Source: Symbiodinium natans (Eukaryota; Sar; Dinophyceae; Suessiales; Symbiodiniaceae). Taken from it: DNA of 64,000 bases. The DNA lies in NCBI GenBank assembly GCA_905221605.1, contig CAJNDS010002265.1:248001-312000 (forward strand), read 5' to 3'. The stretch's first letter is position 1. Each line of letters opens with the position of its first letter. The translations under genes and the position numbers were made by a program. The notes beneath the pieces are model-generated. The model had not been told where the DNA came from, searched no databases, and saw only the letters and a program-made list of their open reading frames with translations. Below, piece after piece: positions 45,550 to 58,247 of the stretch.

Positions 45550-46860
45550 TTCATGAGGCTCGGGTTTCAGGGACATTGCGCATCTGACCATCTAAGTGGC
45601 TTAGCTCAGGGTCCGAAAAGTTCGTTGAGGGACCGGGGATGGGACCTAGGGCTATCGCCCTGAAAACCTAGATACCCTCGGATATGATCATATCGGCAGG
45701 TGGCAGTGGTATTCGCATTCATTGACCTTTACGGTTCGGGGTTTCGGGTTTTGGGGTTGGGCTGAAGCCTTCAAGCGTGCAAGGCTCAGCTTTGGATCTG
45801 GAGGACGGGCACACAGTATAGAATCTCCAGACTTCAAGATTCCGGCTTTCGGGCACAATTCACAGCGACTTCACAGCTACAGTATGCTACCGTTGAAGCC
45901 CATGTGCCGCTTCCAAGAAAGTGCTGCAGAGGCCGTGGGCAACTCACCCAGCGTGCCCACCACTTAAGAAGGCAGGAAAAGGCACTGTACCCGCAGTGGA
46001 GATTGTCTCCAACAAGTTAACAAGCACCAAACTTGACCTGCACCATACTGCACCCTTGAATTCCTGAAGCTCTTCGGTCTTCTTCTGCGATCATGAGTCT
46101 GGTTGTCGGACGGTATCATCCAAGTGCATTCCCTGCTGTGCTTCGAATTTAACTGGGACACTTGCCAGGGTTGGGAGGTTCGGGTTTTGGGTTGTGCGTC
46201 GTCTTGGCCTTGCATGTAACACTGCTGCCGCTGGTTTGTCTGGATGTTGGGGCCTGGGCATTGCTCTCTGGATGTTCACAACTCAGGTGGTCTTTATTGT
46301 CTGAAAAACCGAGAAGCAACTTAGCACCCTGCCTTTTTCGGTTTTTGGGTGGAGCCGGCACTCCAAATACCATCGGAACACATCACCGGCTGCCGGGTGC
46401 TTGTCAGAAGCCATCCAATGGCGCCACCATAAACCGGTGGCGTCTGGAGGGGAACGACTTCAACAACAAAACTCAAAATTGCAACACTTTGTAATCAGAC
46501 AATAAGACCACATGATGGTGTGAACTTGTGCAGCTTCAATTCTCCTGCCTATGTCGCACCTGTTCAACCACCACGTGTGAGCTGTGGCGCCATCAGCAGC
46601 ATCATCGACACTATGCACATCGTACTAGGTATCACCATCGCTAGCAGCCACTAGCATTATGTCATCATGATGTTGGCAACACGTGACCTGAAACATGTTC
46701 AGCATTGAGCAAGAAGCCATGGCACCGCTTCTTTTCCTGTGTTTGTTGGATGCACAAGCCCAGGTTTCGGGATGCTGGCTGTGTTTGCAATCAGGGCTCG
46801 GCCGGAATAGGCTTTCGGAAACTGTGATCTGCGTACAGAACTCAGCGCAAACACAACTGT
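45550..46860. other. Unresolved tract
   Basis: Patches are open on both strands (plus 45722-45967 and 46162-46494, minus 45964-46215, and overlapping plus and minus frames at 46625-46903). A minus donor (G/GTGAGT) lies at about 45938-45944. No chain was found. Confidence 0.3.
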
Positions 46861-46877
46861 TTCGACTACAGCAAGGT

Positions 46878-47583
46878 TTATCGAAGCATTTGTAGGAGTT
46901 CATCGCGCTCGTTGTCTAAGAACCTTTTGAACTCCAGATCCCATCCATGGTTGTCGTCCTTACACCTGCATCGCCGTCCCCCAAGCTGAAAATACCAACC
47001 GACAAGTCACGTAGTTGGGCAGGATGGAGCTGTCATTCAAGTTGGGCACTTGCCTGTATGGTCACAAGCAGCATAAGTTCATGCAGAGCCCTCCCTCAGA
47101 TGGTGTGGGCCAGAGCCATGAGGACATTCCGAAGCCCTAAGTTGGATTTCTACTTCCCGGCATCTGTTTCCGCACCATCTGGGAGTCTGGGAGAGTCGCC
47201 ATGGTTGACCGTAGTGTTGCACACTAGCCAAACAGAAATGGTGAATTGACAGTCACACTTGCCAAAGGCCAGCAGGTCTGCAGACTCCGGACATCCCTCC
47301 TTTTTGGGGGGGTTTGGGACGGTTTGATCAGGACTCTTGCGGGTGGTCTCTTGTAGCATCTGTAGCAGGCCGGCCTTGGCAAGATCTGTACATTCTTCAA
47401 ATGATCGCCGAAAAAGGCCAGCAACTTGTGTGCCGTCCGTACTCTTTGGAGAGAAGCGGAATAAGCAAGTCTCTCAAAGTTCAAACCCAAGGAATGTCCA
47501 GGAAACTTCTCCATCCCCTCTTGAAACGCTACTGCTAACTGGGTTTTCCCAACACCTAAACAGCCCTTGCCACCTGCCAGGAG
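46878..47583 (-). CDS. P-loop NTPase-like gene fragment
   Basis: Minus-strand frame 47583-47224 contains GKGCLGVGKTQLAVAFQEGM. GxxGVGKT (47565-47542) is a Walker A motif, and GKTQLAV is typical of NB-ARC/STAND-type or AAA-type ATPases that bind ATP through this loop. The open frame begins after a TGA at 47584-47586, with an AG acceptor (CTCCTGGCAG) just before GTGGCAAGGG. Past about 47430 a different frame looks more protein-like (FEECTDLAKAGLLQMLQETT, then SADLLAFGKCDCQFTISVW), so an intron or frameshift lies there. The last exon, 46985-46878, follows a strong acceptor (GGTATTTTCAG) and encodes KDDNHGWDLEFKRFLDNERD and a TAA. No Walker B was found with certainty. The phase between the middle and last exons is not settled. 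The family assignment beyond P-loop is uncertain. Confidence 0.42.
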
Positions 47584-47586
47584 TCA

Positions 47587-47875
47587 CCTTCACTTTGCAC
47601 GGTGGTCCCCTTGGATGGCTTGGCCAAGCACGCCCCCAGCGACTGCCTTCGCAGCTCAAGCGGGGGCCCTTTTGTTCCACAGGTTCTGGCTTGGGCCTGT
47701 GCTTTCGATTCTCTTGGATTTCTTTCGGCGGTGGGGATTCTCCAAAAACAGTGGAGAACAAGCCCAAATAATTTCTCCGCCGGAAACTTGTCAGACCAAA
47801 AAACGGCTTAAATCTTACCAACATCCAAGGGTCGGCGTCGTTTGGGACAAGCGTACTTCCATAGGGTACTTCCAT
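47587..47875 (-). CDS. Probable upstream exon of the P-loop gene
   Basis: An open minus-strand segment, Pro/Lys/Glu-rich (GESPPPKEIQENRKHRPKPE), that runs toward the Walker A exon in a different frame, so a short intron must lie near 47577-47640 if they belong together. The 5' border is not defined. Composition and strand fit the neighbour. No domain recognised. Confidence 0.28.
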
Positions 47876-48064
47876 AGGCCTCTACCAGCCCAAGCCTTCA
47901 CAACCAGCCGAGAGCACACCATTGGCCGATAGGCTGCCGTACAAAACATGCTTAGAGAATCTTAAACACATCCCAAAGAACAACCCAGACATGCCTCGAC
48001 AACCCTGCTTTGCCCTGCATAGAGGTTAGCTGCAGCTGCAGGACTTCGAGATGTTTCAAAGGCT

Positions 48065-48229
48065 TTACAAGCCTGATGCGGTTTGAAGCTTTAGGGATTG
48101 CTGTGGGATGACAGATGCAAGGTGCCCATGATGCTGGGCCTCAATCTCTCCCTCAAGCTCCTCAAGCTCCTCAAGCTCCTCAAGATCCAAAACCTCCCAG
48201 CCACAAACTTCCAAGAAATCATCCGGAAC
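48065..48229 (-). CDS. Acidic Leu-Glu repeat exon
   Basis: A minus-strand frame starting after an AG acceptor (GGGGCGAG) and open to a TAA at 48065. It reads VPDDFLEVCGWEVLDLEELE, then more EELEELEGEIEAQ. The Glu/Leu repeat comes from about four GAGGAGCTT-like 9-bp units (48135-48190) and would form an acidic helix. A donor (TT/GTAAAG) overlaps the stop, so the frame may be spliced instead. It may be a 5' part of the P-loop gene. The plus frame over the same DNA (Pro/Gln/Ala repeats) is the alternative reading. Confidence 0.33.
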   Translation of the reverse strand, partial: VPDDFLEVCGWEVLDLEELEELEELEGEIEAQHHGHLASVIPQQSLKLQTASGL

Positions 48230-48383
48230 CTCGCCCCCCGAACGCCTCTGAACCCCTAACCCCCAAGCCCACACTCAAAGCTCTAACGTGGCCCTGAGGT
48301 CTTTGTCCGAGCCTGCTCAGCGATTGACGACTAGGGTCGGCGGCGTGGGTCCTACAGATTCCGACGGCGAAGAGGCTTCGGCA

Positions 48384-48445
48384 TTATCAAAAGTATTATC
48401 ATCATCATGAATATTATCATCATCATTATTGCTCTTATTACTAGT
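48384..48445. repeat. ATC/ATT trinucleotide-rich stretch
   Basis: Short AT-rich repeat of ATTATC and ATCATC units in otherwise GC-balanced DNA. Confidence 0.75.
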
Positions 48446-48897
48446 AGGCATACGGGATGTCTGGAGACTTAGGTCTCTCCTGGGTGACCTGCAACGACGT
48501 GCTTCCGAGCTACAAGATGCTGTATGTGCAAGACTTCAAAGGCCCTTAGGGTTTACTCGAGTGTGTATGCTACAAGATGAAGATCATGGCTTTTTCAACA
48601 CGTAGGGCTGATGGCTTCAGGTTGCAAGGAGCTCATCTGAGGGTGTATGTGTGCACACACAGTAGAGCTTCTTGCAGCTTACCAGAAAAAGCCACACGAA
48701 GAGTCCGCGAACATGCACAGTGAGTTCTGCCGGTTTCGGCCTTGGCTCCTCGGTTCCTATTTCAAGTGCCATGTCCTGCACATGTCCCATGAGAATCCCT
48801 TGGCCTTTAGAGCGCCCTCCTCAACCGCCATCCCTACAAACACTCCCCAAACAAAAAGAAGAAGCAACGTGCACCTGGCCTATGCACATGCGTGTGC

Positions 48898-48899
<2 letters not shown>

Positions 48900-48929
<30 letters not shown>
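48900..48929. repeat. (AT)n dinucleotide repeat
   Basis: Fifteen uninterrupted AT units, followed about 10 bp later by a short (CA)n stretch. Confidence 0.95.
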
Positions 48930-48933
<4 letters not shown>

Positions 48934-48979
48934 GTTATCATGTACACACACACACCGTTTCTGAGGTGTTGGCCTCACC

Positions 48980-51900
48980 TGAAGCCTAAGATGCCATAAC
49001 AAACCATGAAAATTCGGGGTTGCAAAATCGGGTGCTTCGGGAGTTGCACTGGGCTCCAGGCGTCTGCTCCCACCGCAGAGACCGCCTCGGAGCCAAAGGG
49101 CTCGTCTTGGGGTAAAGGAGCGCAGGGTTGCGGCTTTGGATTGGTATGTAGCAGGGCTCCTCTCGAATAACTTCCTGGCCGTTGTTGCTCCAGCCACCCT
49201 CTTGCGAATGGCACCCAAGTAGTCTGCGTGATGAAGCCTCCAAAAAGCCAAGAAGCCCCAAACCCCCCAAATCCCCCAAACCTCGGACCCTTAAAGCATA
49301 CGGTCTACACTCTCAAACTTATCCTCCCGAGAGCTTAGCTTTCCCAGGGCCCGGACACAGGCGAGGTCCACTGCGGCTTTCGGGTCGGATGACCTGCCCC
49401 TGGACCTGGCACATGGGGTCCAAGCCCTACACCAACAAAGCGTTCCCCCGCCGCACTACGCACCGCCACGAGAAGGCTTCCTTAAGAGGTCTACAGGGCC
49501 CGAAAACCAAAGCTTGAAACCGATGATCGGATCTCGAGATCTTAGGCTCGGCAGGACGGTTTTTAAGTCATAAACCCTGTCAGCGATCCGACAAAAGAGC
49601 TTTGGGCCGAGGAGGCAATAAACCTGCCAGCGCTGCAACTGGGTTCTCGTCCTTGCGGAGCTTGGGACTCCAGAGGGCTTCTTGGGAGAAGAAGGGAGAG
49701 GTGGCGAGATGTTGAATGTTGACCATTGGGTCCCACTGACTTGCTGCTCACTCGATTGAGGCTCTCGTCATCAAGAGACTGCTAAACTGCTCTTGTTCCT
49801 TGAGAGTACCAAGAACGAACACAATCTTTGGGAGAATGAACTGGAGACTCCTCGTCATCTTCGACGATCTCCCCTTCCGTCACCGGCAGGATGTGCATGA
49901 GAAAGCCCTCATGCCTGGAGATTTAGCAGCGCTTTGGGTCTTAGGGTACTTGGGGCTTGCTTGCAGGGGTTGGCATTGAAACCTTGGCTACGCGCTTGAC
50001 ATGAGCTGCTTACAGCACGATTTTGAAGTGTGCAGCAATCCGCAATACGCTGCCATGGATGATACCTCTCCGCCCATTTCAATCAAAAAGCCTACTCTGG
50101 GCTCGGTCCTGGGAGTTTCAAACCAAAGGTCGATTTCCGCAGGGAGATGGCACCCAGGATTTGGGGTTGGGATTCGAGAGTTTCAGGCTTTGGGGCTTCA
50201 GGGTTTCCAAATCCTCCACGCTCCTTGCTAGTCCTGTCATCATCCTTGTAAACGCAGCCTGCTCAGCTTTTTTGATAGAGGGAGCAGGCACAAAAACTGC
50301 CATACCTTGAATGTCAAGATGCAGCATAAGACTAGAATCCCACACGAGCTGCTCAACACCCCCTTGAGGCCCGCGCTGCTTCTTTGCTCCTAAAAGCTGC
50401 AGGTATTGACCTGTGGAGTCAGCATGATCGCCCACGGCCCGGCCAACACTTAGAGTCTTAGGATTTAGGCTCCGAGGCGCTGGGGCACAGTATGAAGCTA
50501 ACTGCAACTCAGATGACGCTGCTGCTTTAGTTCGCTAATGCTGTCTTCCTAGTGTTTCTACTTTGGGCAACCCATGCAAGTGAGTAAATGAACCTCCCAG
50601 TGGGGTGCAGTGGCGCGCGGTGGCGTGCAAGTGTGCATGGGGAGGTGAAGAAACTTGCGGACCAGGGCTACAGCTCCGAGGTGAAAGCTTGCAAATCTGT
50701 GCACTGGTCAACTAGGGAGTTGTCACTCGTCAGACCTCAATCCTTGGGCTCAGATGCATACATCATACGGGCACGCCCTCTGATAGATTGACAGACAGAC
50801 ATATGACATCTCGTGATGAATCTGGTGCCAGAGGTCTTGGGGCCAGGGGTGCTGAAGATCTCGGGCCATCGTGGGTCAAGAGCTGCATCACCCTCTTGGG
50901 AGCCAGCGGAGCTCACCCTTCAGCATCACCTGAATGTTGGGCAGATGCTGCAGCATACTCCCAGAAGCTTCAAGCTTGCCAAGCCCTTGCAATGGCTTCT
51001 GGGCTGTTTCTCGGTAGAGAAGGCAAATGCATCCTGCCCAGCTGGGGACCTTGCAGAAAACGTCCAGAGACCGAAAAGCTGAAGCCCCAACAAGCCCTAC
51101 CAAGGCTGTAGATTGATTGTCGAAAGATTGTCGATAGCAGGCCATCGGCAAGGGCTTAAGGTTCGGAGAAATGCAAATGTCCTTTGCAAATAATTGAAAG
51201 GTTTGGGGCCAACGATCCAGTCTCGAAGCCCTAGGCCTCAGTTCTTGCTCTTCTTGGTACTTTACGGTCTGCATGTGCTGCCACCTTCAGCCTCAAAAAT
51301 CGATCCTGCACAGCCCTAAACACCCTCAACCCCTCACCTCGACCTTCAAATCGACCTGGTCCGAATCGGAGGAGCCTTTGTTTCCAGGGCGATATCCAGG
51401 TGGCCTAGGACGAAGCTCATTGGGCCCGTGCCTGTCGAGGCTGTTAGTTGCAAACAGGGAAGGGGTATTGGGCCATGGCATAGGGCTTGAAGTGTGGTTC
51501 TGATTGGGGGGGGAGGTGATTTTTGCGTCTGGCTCGCCCCTGCCCTCGCCCCCCCAAGCACCCCGCCCCCCCCCCCCCCCCCCCCGCCACAAGGGTTTTG
51601 GATATTTTGGGTTTCGGCAGGCCGGCAAGCATTCGGAAATGTGATGTGTCTTGTTTAGCGGCATTTTGTCTAAGCTACGCCAAAAGCTAGAGATACGGGA
51701 TGCGCTCTAGAGTTGCAGTGTACGAGTAGCCAATAATGCTGCAAGTTGCAACAAGCTGTAACATGTTTAGGAAGCCGGGGAACACTTGGAAATATGGTGA
51801 CTTGCAGGTGTTCGCCCTTTTGGAGCATGCAACGCCCTCACATGCAAATTTACAATGCCCGAAGCCTGTTTACAAGCAAAAAGATGGCAAGCGCTAAGAT

Positions 51901-53860
51901 TTGCAGCACTTTGAAACCGACTGATGCACATCGATTATCTAATTTGCAGCATCTGGAAACCACCCGGGAGTTGGAAATGCGAAAACAGTGCAACTCGAGA
52001 ACGGCCAAAGAAACTGAAGCCTATTCAGAAGCCATGCTGCAATTCCCAGTGTTTCCGGCAGTTGACAAGCTCCGAATATTCAGCATGCCCAGCTTGGCTT
52101 AGTGGCTTCGTTTTAGGGCCCCATAACTCATAACCCTCCTTCCTAACCCAGCTCCCTGACCCCAGAAACGCCGGAAACGACCCCTTTCCAAAGTGCCCGC
52201 AACCTACAAGTTCCAGCTGGTGCTCCATCCAGGGGGCAAACCTGGCAGGAGAGTGGAGAGGCTTTCGGGCCTGGAGCTTGGATGGAGTTGGGATGGCATG
52301 ACTTGGGGTGTTCTCTTGCACCCATACGCCAAAGAAACCCTGAGCAAGCGGACCCTCAAAGCGTGTCCTTCCACAACACAGGGTGCAGATGGCATGGATC
52401 CAGCTCATGAATATCTACTTGGCTTTTTCATCAGGACCTCAATACCTTCAATATCAGGCATTTTCCTACATCCAGCCTGAAACCTTTATCCTGAAACCCT
52501 CAACGCCACGCCGGGGCCGCAATCCGAGGGATGGAATTCGAAGCTCGGCTTTGGCCACCGTCTTGCCTGCTCTGGGAGCTCTCTGCAGGGGTTAAAGTTA
52601 AAGATACTTAGATTTGTTGCCTGCTCAGAGGATTGGGTTGAAGGTCAGTTTCGGGCCACCTGCTTCTGACATTTGTTGGCTGCCGTGATGGTGCTTCTGT
52701 GGATATGGGCCGTGTTTTCGGCGTCGCAGCCGCCTGGGAACCAAAGTTTACTGCTTGTGACAGTTGCGTTACCCAAAAACCCGGGAACTTTAGGCTCTAA
52801 ACATCGACGGCAGCCTCGAACTTGAATCTGACTCCCCGCCTGTAACCCTGCACGTGCCCCTACAGTCCCGTACAGCAGAACCCATTGCACGCAAGTTGAA
52901 GGCCCCCTTCTAGAAAAAGACTGCTGTCACCCCTTGAAAAACAGTACTGAAAGTCTGGGATAGCTGACAAACCCTAGGCCCCGATGCTCAGCCAGAAAGC
53001 CCGAAGATATCCTAAGATCCACAAATCTGCAGGAACTACGGAATTAGAGATTTTGCCGTCGTATAGAGTCTTACACTTTGAGCCCCCAGAACGCCCTGAA
53101 CGCCTTGAACTCTCAGTGTCAGAGGTCAACCCTTTCCAAGAGGGCCGCTTGGGCCGCTTGGGGGTTGCTGGGACCATCTTAGGCTGATCGACAAAGGCAC
53201 CCAGATACCAGCAAAAAAGTGCTTGAGCGACTACAGTACCTCCTGAGCCAAAAACTCTCAATCCTGAACAAACTCGCCCGCCGCCTAGAACTCCCGCTCG
53301 AATCAGGCGGACCCTGACACGTCTTGCATGGGTTCTTTGAGGTTCTTGGGTATGTTTCTGTTGACAACGATGTGCTGTAGCCAGTGTTAGTTTCGCTTTT
53401 CATGAAGCCCAGTGGTCCGGAGGTCTGGCATGTCTGGCGCTGACTGTAAGGATGCGAGGCGCATACTCACGCGAAACCAGGCCCTAATCAAGACCCCCAG
53501 AGCACTCCAAAACTCCAATGGGCCAAGAATGACCCCAAATGGTCAGGTCGAAGGGAAGTCGTCTACAGGAGAGCCCGAGAGGCAGAGGAAAGTACGTCCC
53601 CTGCCTCTCTCGCGCCCCGCGCTCCCCCCATTCTCGTACTGAAGGCAATTGGAATCCTGGGCCTACGCTGCCTGTCGACCTGTATGACCGACATGTACGC
53701 TTTTGAGCTGCAAAACTATGAAATCGTAGAAAACACCTTGGCCAATTGCTGACGCAAACTGCAACACTTCACTGATGTGCCAAGTTCAAAAAGGTCAACA
53801 CCGTGATTCCTGACCTTCATACCCGAAGCCTCGAAAAAGAGTCCCTCGGCAGATCCTGAC
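48980..53860. other. Unresolved tract, patches on both strands
   Basis: The more protein-like patches are plus 50788-51111, minus 50888-51274, plus 51746-52102 (charged, helical second half) and minus 52025-52408. None could be chained. A 20-base C run lies at 51566-51585. A minus donor (GTGAGT) lies at about 53463-53468. Confidence 0.3.
51566..51585. repeat. Poly-C homopolymer, 20 C
   Basis: An uninterrupted C run between two further C-rich stretches. Confidence 0.9.
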
Positions 53861-53869
53861 CTGATCCGG

Positions 53870-54250
53870 TTGTGTGCAGCACGCTGGCCGAGGAAGAGGC
53901 AAGTTGTGCCTTGGTGCACGCGGGCGCTGCTGGCAATGCCGGTGCCACATTTCTAATCAAGACGCAGGAGGCCAGGCAAGCCCAACAGAAAAAAAGTGCC
54001 CATGTAAACCCCGACTCAAGATTGCAGAGCTGAAAGAACTGGCAGAACAACATGTCAAGACGTTTGCATCGGCATTGGCTTGCATTGGTCCAAGGCTGTG
54101 GCCGAACTCGGCGTTCAGGCACTCACGGCTCTCTGCTGCAAGCTCCTCGTGCAACCGACTCACGTACCTTGCGCGCAAGTTTCATGCCGTTGCTTGGGTC
54201 TGGATCTGTGTGTAGTCCCTCAAGTCAAACACGTAGACCGAACTTGCTTC
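53870..54250. other. Coding-like on both strands
   Basis: On plus, the frame 53874-54215 contains PRLKIAELKELAEQHVKTFA after an acceptor (AATCAAGACGCAG). On minus, one frame reads SVYVFDLRDYTQIQTQATA, a TGA at 54182-54184, then RARYVSRLHEELAAESREC and onward. Minus also has a good donor AAG/GTACGT at 54166. The amphipathic helix on plus and the continuous frame on minus are both attractive, and I cannot decide. Confidence 0.3.
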
Positions 54251-54259
54251 TTGCCCCCA

Positions 54260-57200
54260 GAATAGTCTGCCCAGGTTTGACCGGGTCAAGAGGTGGTCGA
54301 AGTGATGTGCATCAGCATATGACAAAAGACTCTGAAACGTCCATTAACCGGTCAAGCTGCAAGCCCCCCTTACTTGTGGACTAAGCCTCCAAAGCAGAAT
54401 CGTAACACATGTTTGACACCCAAAACAACCCAAGTTCGGAACCCTGGCCCCAGCACTGTTAGGCTGTTAGGTGCCAGGTACTGCTAGCTCTTTCTTCTAG
54501 AGTCCTTGCTCTGGCCGAGCCTTGCCCCGGGGGAAGGAGGCTCTGCAAGAGGCATGGCCTGGGGTCGTTTGGGCTTCTTTTGGGTTTCTGTGTCGGCCAT
54601 GGCTTGCAGTTGCATGCAGTTGCAACACAAATGTGTGCTTTTCAAGTGTGTGTCAGGATTGCTGGCATGAGCATCAAGAAATGTCGCGGGAATGCCCTCA
54701 AAGGTCACATGTAGGATGACCAAACTCCGAAGAATATGTCTTCTTAGAACCCTCTCGGAGACTCTAACTCAAGGCGGTCTTGGCCCTGCTACGGCAAGTG
54801 AGGCGCAGTAGGTCAAGCGATTCGCCGACAAGCTCAGGCCCAGCGGCGCTTACGGCTCAGGTCACTAAACCCTGGACATATTGAGGCCCTTTACTTCCGA
54901 CACCTCCTCCAAGTTCCGCCCCTAGAGCGGTCGGGGACTTCTAACTTCTGATAACATCTTACTTGTGAACCCTTAAGCCTTCTCCCACTCTGAAACACTT
55001 CGCCCTCCATCCTAACATCCCAAAGCAAAGTCACCCTAGCTCTACACTGCATCGGCCTCGGTGGTGTCGCATTGGATGGATACGCCAGGATCGCCATACT
55101 TTACACGGACCTGCAACCCCGCCCCCTCTCAGGGACGGAAGGACAGTTTGCAGGGCTGTGGTCTCTACTCCAGGGTGTGGCGGGCGCTTAAGCGCTTACG
55201 GTAATGAGCACAGGAGTATTGCACTAAACTCTTGAGTAGTAGAAAAGGGTCGGGGGGAGGGGGCTTCAAGCTCCAGAAGTTGGTCGAACTGCCTTCCAGC
55301 CACCGACGGTCCCCCCATCTGAGTACGACACGTTCCGTAGGTTTATAGGTGACAGTTGAGGCCAGTTTTGCACTCAGGGAAACCCAGGAGGCCAACATAT
55401 TCCAACGCCAAAATACGCCAAATAGCTGAACCCACATCGTCCTGCCTTCAGCTGCTGCCGCAAGAGGCACCGGCGAAAACGGCCGCTGCGCACATGAACG
55501 GCCAGCACCTGCACTGGCGCGCCATCATCCACCTCGGCAACTTCTTTTTGGTGCTAGGGATCTTAGGGCGTCGGGGCTGTTTCTTTCGAGAGGCGATGGG
55601 CGTCCAGGGGGCGCTCCCTGGACAGGGATGCCGGCCGCAACACCCCTTAACTTAACGCATCCCCCTGAACCGAGTGAGACATCACGTTTGTTTGCTGCCA
55701 TCTTTGGTCGGCTCATCCGGCACTCTGCCCCCTGCCATGTGTCCTGCCCCGAAACGCCCCCCTGGGGCAGCTTCGGCATCTTCACGGAAGCTAGCAGCTT
55801 GAGTGTACTCGAAGGTCGCGATCTCGCCCCCGGCAATTTTGTAGTGCATGTGCCAGACCCTCGCGGCTATTGTTTGGCTGGTTGCCCCTCTTCTCCCACC
55901 GTGCCCTTTGTTGCCCTCATTGCTCGGCTTCTGTCGACACCGCCGGGTTTTCTTCTGCATGAGATGTTAGTGGTCTGGTTCGGTGGGTGGCTTCGGGGGC
56001 TGGTCACTTTGCGTAGTAGCTCGTCGCTCCAGGGTTTTCTGTTGGGTGTTCTGGTCCGCTGCCGCCTTCTCGTTTCCTCGCTTTCTCGCTTTCTCGCCCT
56101 CGATCTTCAGGTAGTTCTTCATTTGCTGCCATGTTCATTCTTTACTTTTCCTATTCTTTCTTGCCTTCTTTCGAGGGGCTTTGGAGCCGGAGCTCCTGCG
56201 CAGTTTGCGTGCCCCGACGGTTGAGGCGGTTCGAGGACCGACAGGCGCAGGGAGGGCCATATGGCCAGCCACCCTTCTCTCTTCTTGTGCTCTCTCGCTC
56301 TCTCTCGTTCTCTTTCTCGAGCTGTCGAAACTAAGTCTAGCTTCTTCCTTCGTTTCACATCCTTCTCCTCACTCCGCTTTCAATCAGAGCATGAGACCTC
56401 AACAAGAGAACGAGAAACTGACAAAAATGGAATCAAGTTTGCAAAGCCAGCACTCGCGCAAGTTCCGTATCATCTGGCCGCATGTCGTTGACTTTGGCAA
56501 GCTTTGAACTGCAAGCTTCTAGAGTCAAGTCCTCAGCTTCACATACGACTGCACTGCTACTCACGAGGCTAAGCCGAACTGCAGAACCAAGTTCCCAGCG
56601 TGTTTGGCATCCATCATCTCCGGCAGGGTAATAGGGCCCCGCCGCGCCTTCGGCATCGGAGAGCACAAAAGCGTTCAAAAGTGCTTTCAATTGTTGTTCT
56701 CAAGTGGTGGTGAAGGTGGTGTGCAAGCTTTCTGTGGTTCGTAGCGCTGCAGAGCACACTAGGCCTTCCTTCCTTCAGCAAACCCAACACCCAAATTCTT
56801 GGGCCTTCTCCGACATCTGCTCCGCGCGGTGTGCGGCATAAATGGCAATCGCACCTATGCAGTTCAAGGCCAGGGCTTTGATGAGTCTCGGAATGGGTTT
56901 AGGCGGCTTAGGGGTTGAGCCGCCGCAAGAACAGGTGCCGGAAGAAGCTTTCGAGATTCTACAACTTCTTTCGTGAGTAGGATTGGTTTCGGCCTGGGTC
57001 AAACCTTGAAGTCACCTCAGCGCTTCCAAACTTAAAATCCCGAAGGCCCTGAAGCGACAAACTTTGCGGGCTCGGGCTGACAGTTCCGGAGCTCAGGTGG
57101 AATTTTCTGGATAAGAATCCTGATGATTGCGCGTGAGGGCGTGAGTAGTAATATAAGTTTTAAGACCGGTTCTAAGGTTGGACGCTCACATCACAAGATT

Positions 57201-57500
57201 CGGGGATCAAGGGTGAGGCCCTGCACCTAAAGCAGCCTACATCCTAAGCCTGAACCCTCCGCCTCGTCTAAGGTCAAGGAAAACAGGATTTTGTATTGGG
57301 CACCCTAATATTACGCCTTTAAATACATCTCACAGCCCCTGCCCTGCCCGGCAGTGAGATTCACAGGATTCTAACACGGCGTTGACTTGCCAGGCTGTGG
57401 AAACTCATTTTGTCAAGAACACACAACACCGATGCTAGCTGCAAAGGGCTTTGCGCGCTCCACACGTGTCAAAAAAGACCGTAATTGCACAATCCAAATC
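54260..57500. other. Unresolved tract
   Basis: A 198-codon plus frame (55628-56224) lies opposite two minus frames (55525-55836 and 55682-55960). The region 55900-56320 is rich in TCTCGC/TTTCTC words on plus. Minus 56433-56690 and 56775-57002 are open. No splice chain was established. Confidence 0.3.
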
Positions 57501-57511
57501 GCAGAATGTAA

Positions 57512-57742
57512 TTAGAACCCCCCGCCCCTCCGTAATTGCACAATCTTTCCGGGCCGAGGCCTTTTGGGACTTGCGTGTTCAGAGCCAGACAGCAGCCTGT
57601 TTGATATCTTAGCAAAGATCGCCCCATGTCCGGGAGCCATTCGTTTTCGGACTTTAATGCGTTTTGAGGCCTTGAGCAAGGCATCCTTGAGAAACGCATT
57701 TTCATGCGGCACGATGGTTGCGTTGCTTGGTGTTGGTGGCAA
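57512..57742 (-). CDS. Basic protein segment, related to 58248-58505
   Basis: A 76-codon minus frame, Lys/Arg-rich (NAFLKDALLKASKRIKVRKR, then GHGAIFAKISNRLLSGSEH). Its DNA resembles the segment around 58400-58470: both contain a CAAGGCCTCRAA core preceded by a (C)GYGTGAARAT-like word. Family unknown. The borders are not defined by clear splice sites. Confidence 0.3.
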   Translation of the reverse strand: MPPTPSNATIVPHENAFLKDALLKASKRIKVRKRMAPGHGAIFAKISNRLLSGSEHASPKRPRPGKIVQLRRGGGF

Positions 57743-58247
57743 TTGAGCAGGCAGGTTTAGGATAAGTTGCGTTGTGGGGTCGGGCCACGATCTTCAAATT
57801 TTGGAATGTCAGGATGTACGTGAAGGGTTGCAGGCCCTTGCGTCGGAAGCGGCGGCAACGGAGGACCCAATCCTCCAAAAATCCGAAACACAACCTCAAA
57901 ATCAAAGCGGCTACTGTGTCTGTACTCAAGTGTTGGAACCCGACGCCCACTCTTGCTTCCTGAGCCCCCTTCCAGGGCGGCCCATTTTCGGGAACTAAAA
58001 CCCGCTTGTGATAAGAACCCGTCCACAGCGGACTCAAATACAAAATCTAACGTTGGGCTTCAAAGGGTTTAGGGTTTAGGGCTTATGGCTTGAAGAAGGG
58101 TTTTAGGTTTGAAGTTTAGGGTGCGAATTAGAAGGCCTGCTCGACACCCTGACTCCCCAAACCCTAAACCTCAAAGCAGACTTCGCGGCCTTGCAAAGCG
58201 TGCGCATTGGTCCATGTCTAAGCACGTTGTGCTGGGCACAGGTTTGT

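Noticed and set aside
53874-54215. 113-codon plus frame as a firm gene
   Set aside because: The helical segment is convincing, but the minus strand over the same DNA is equally open and protein-like, so I left it undecided.
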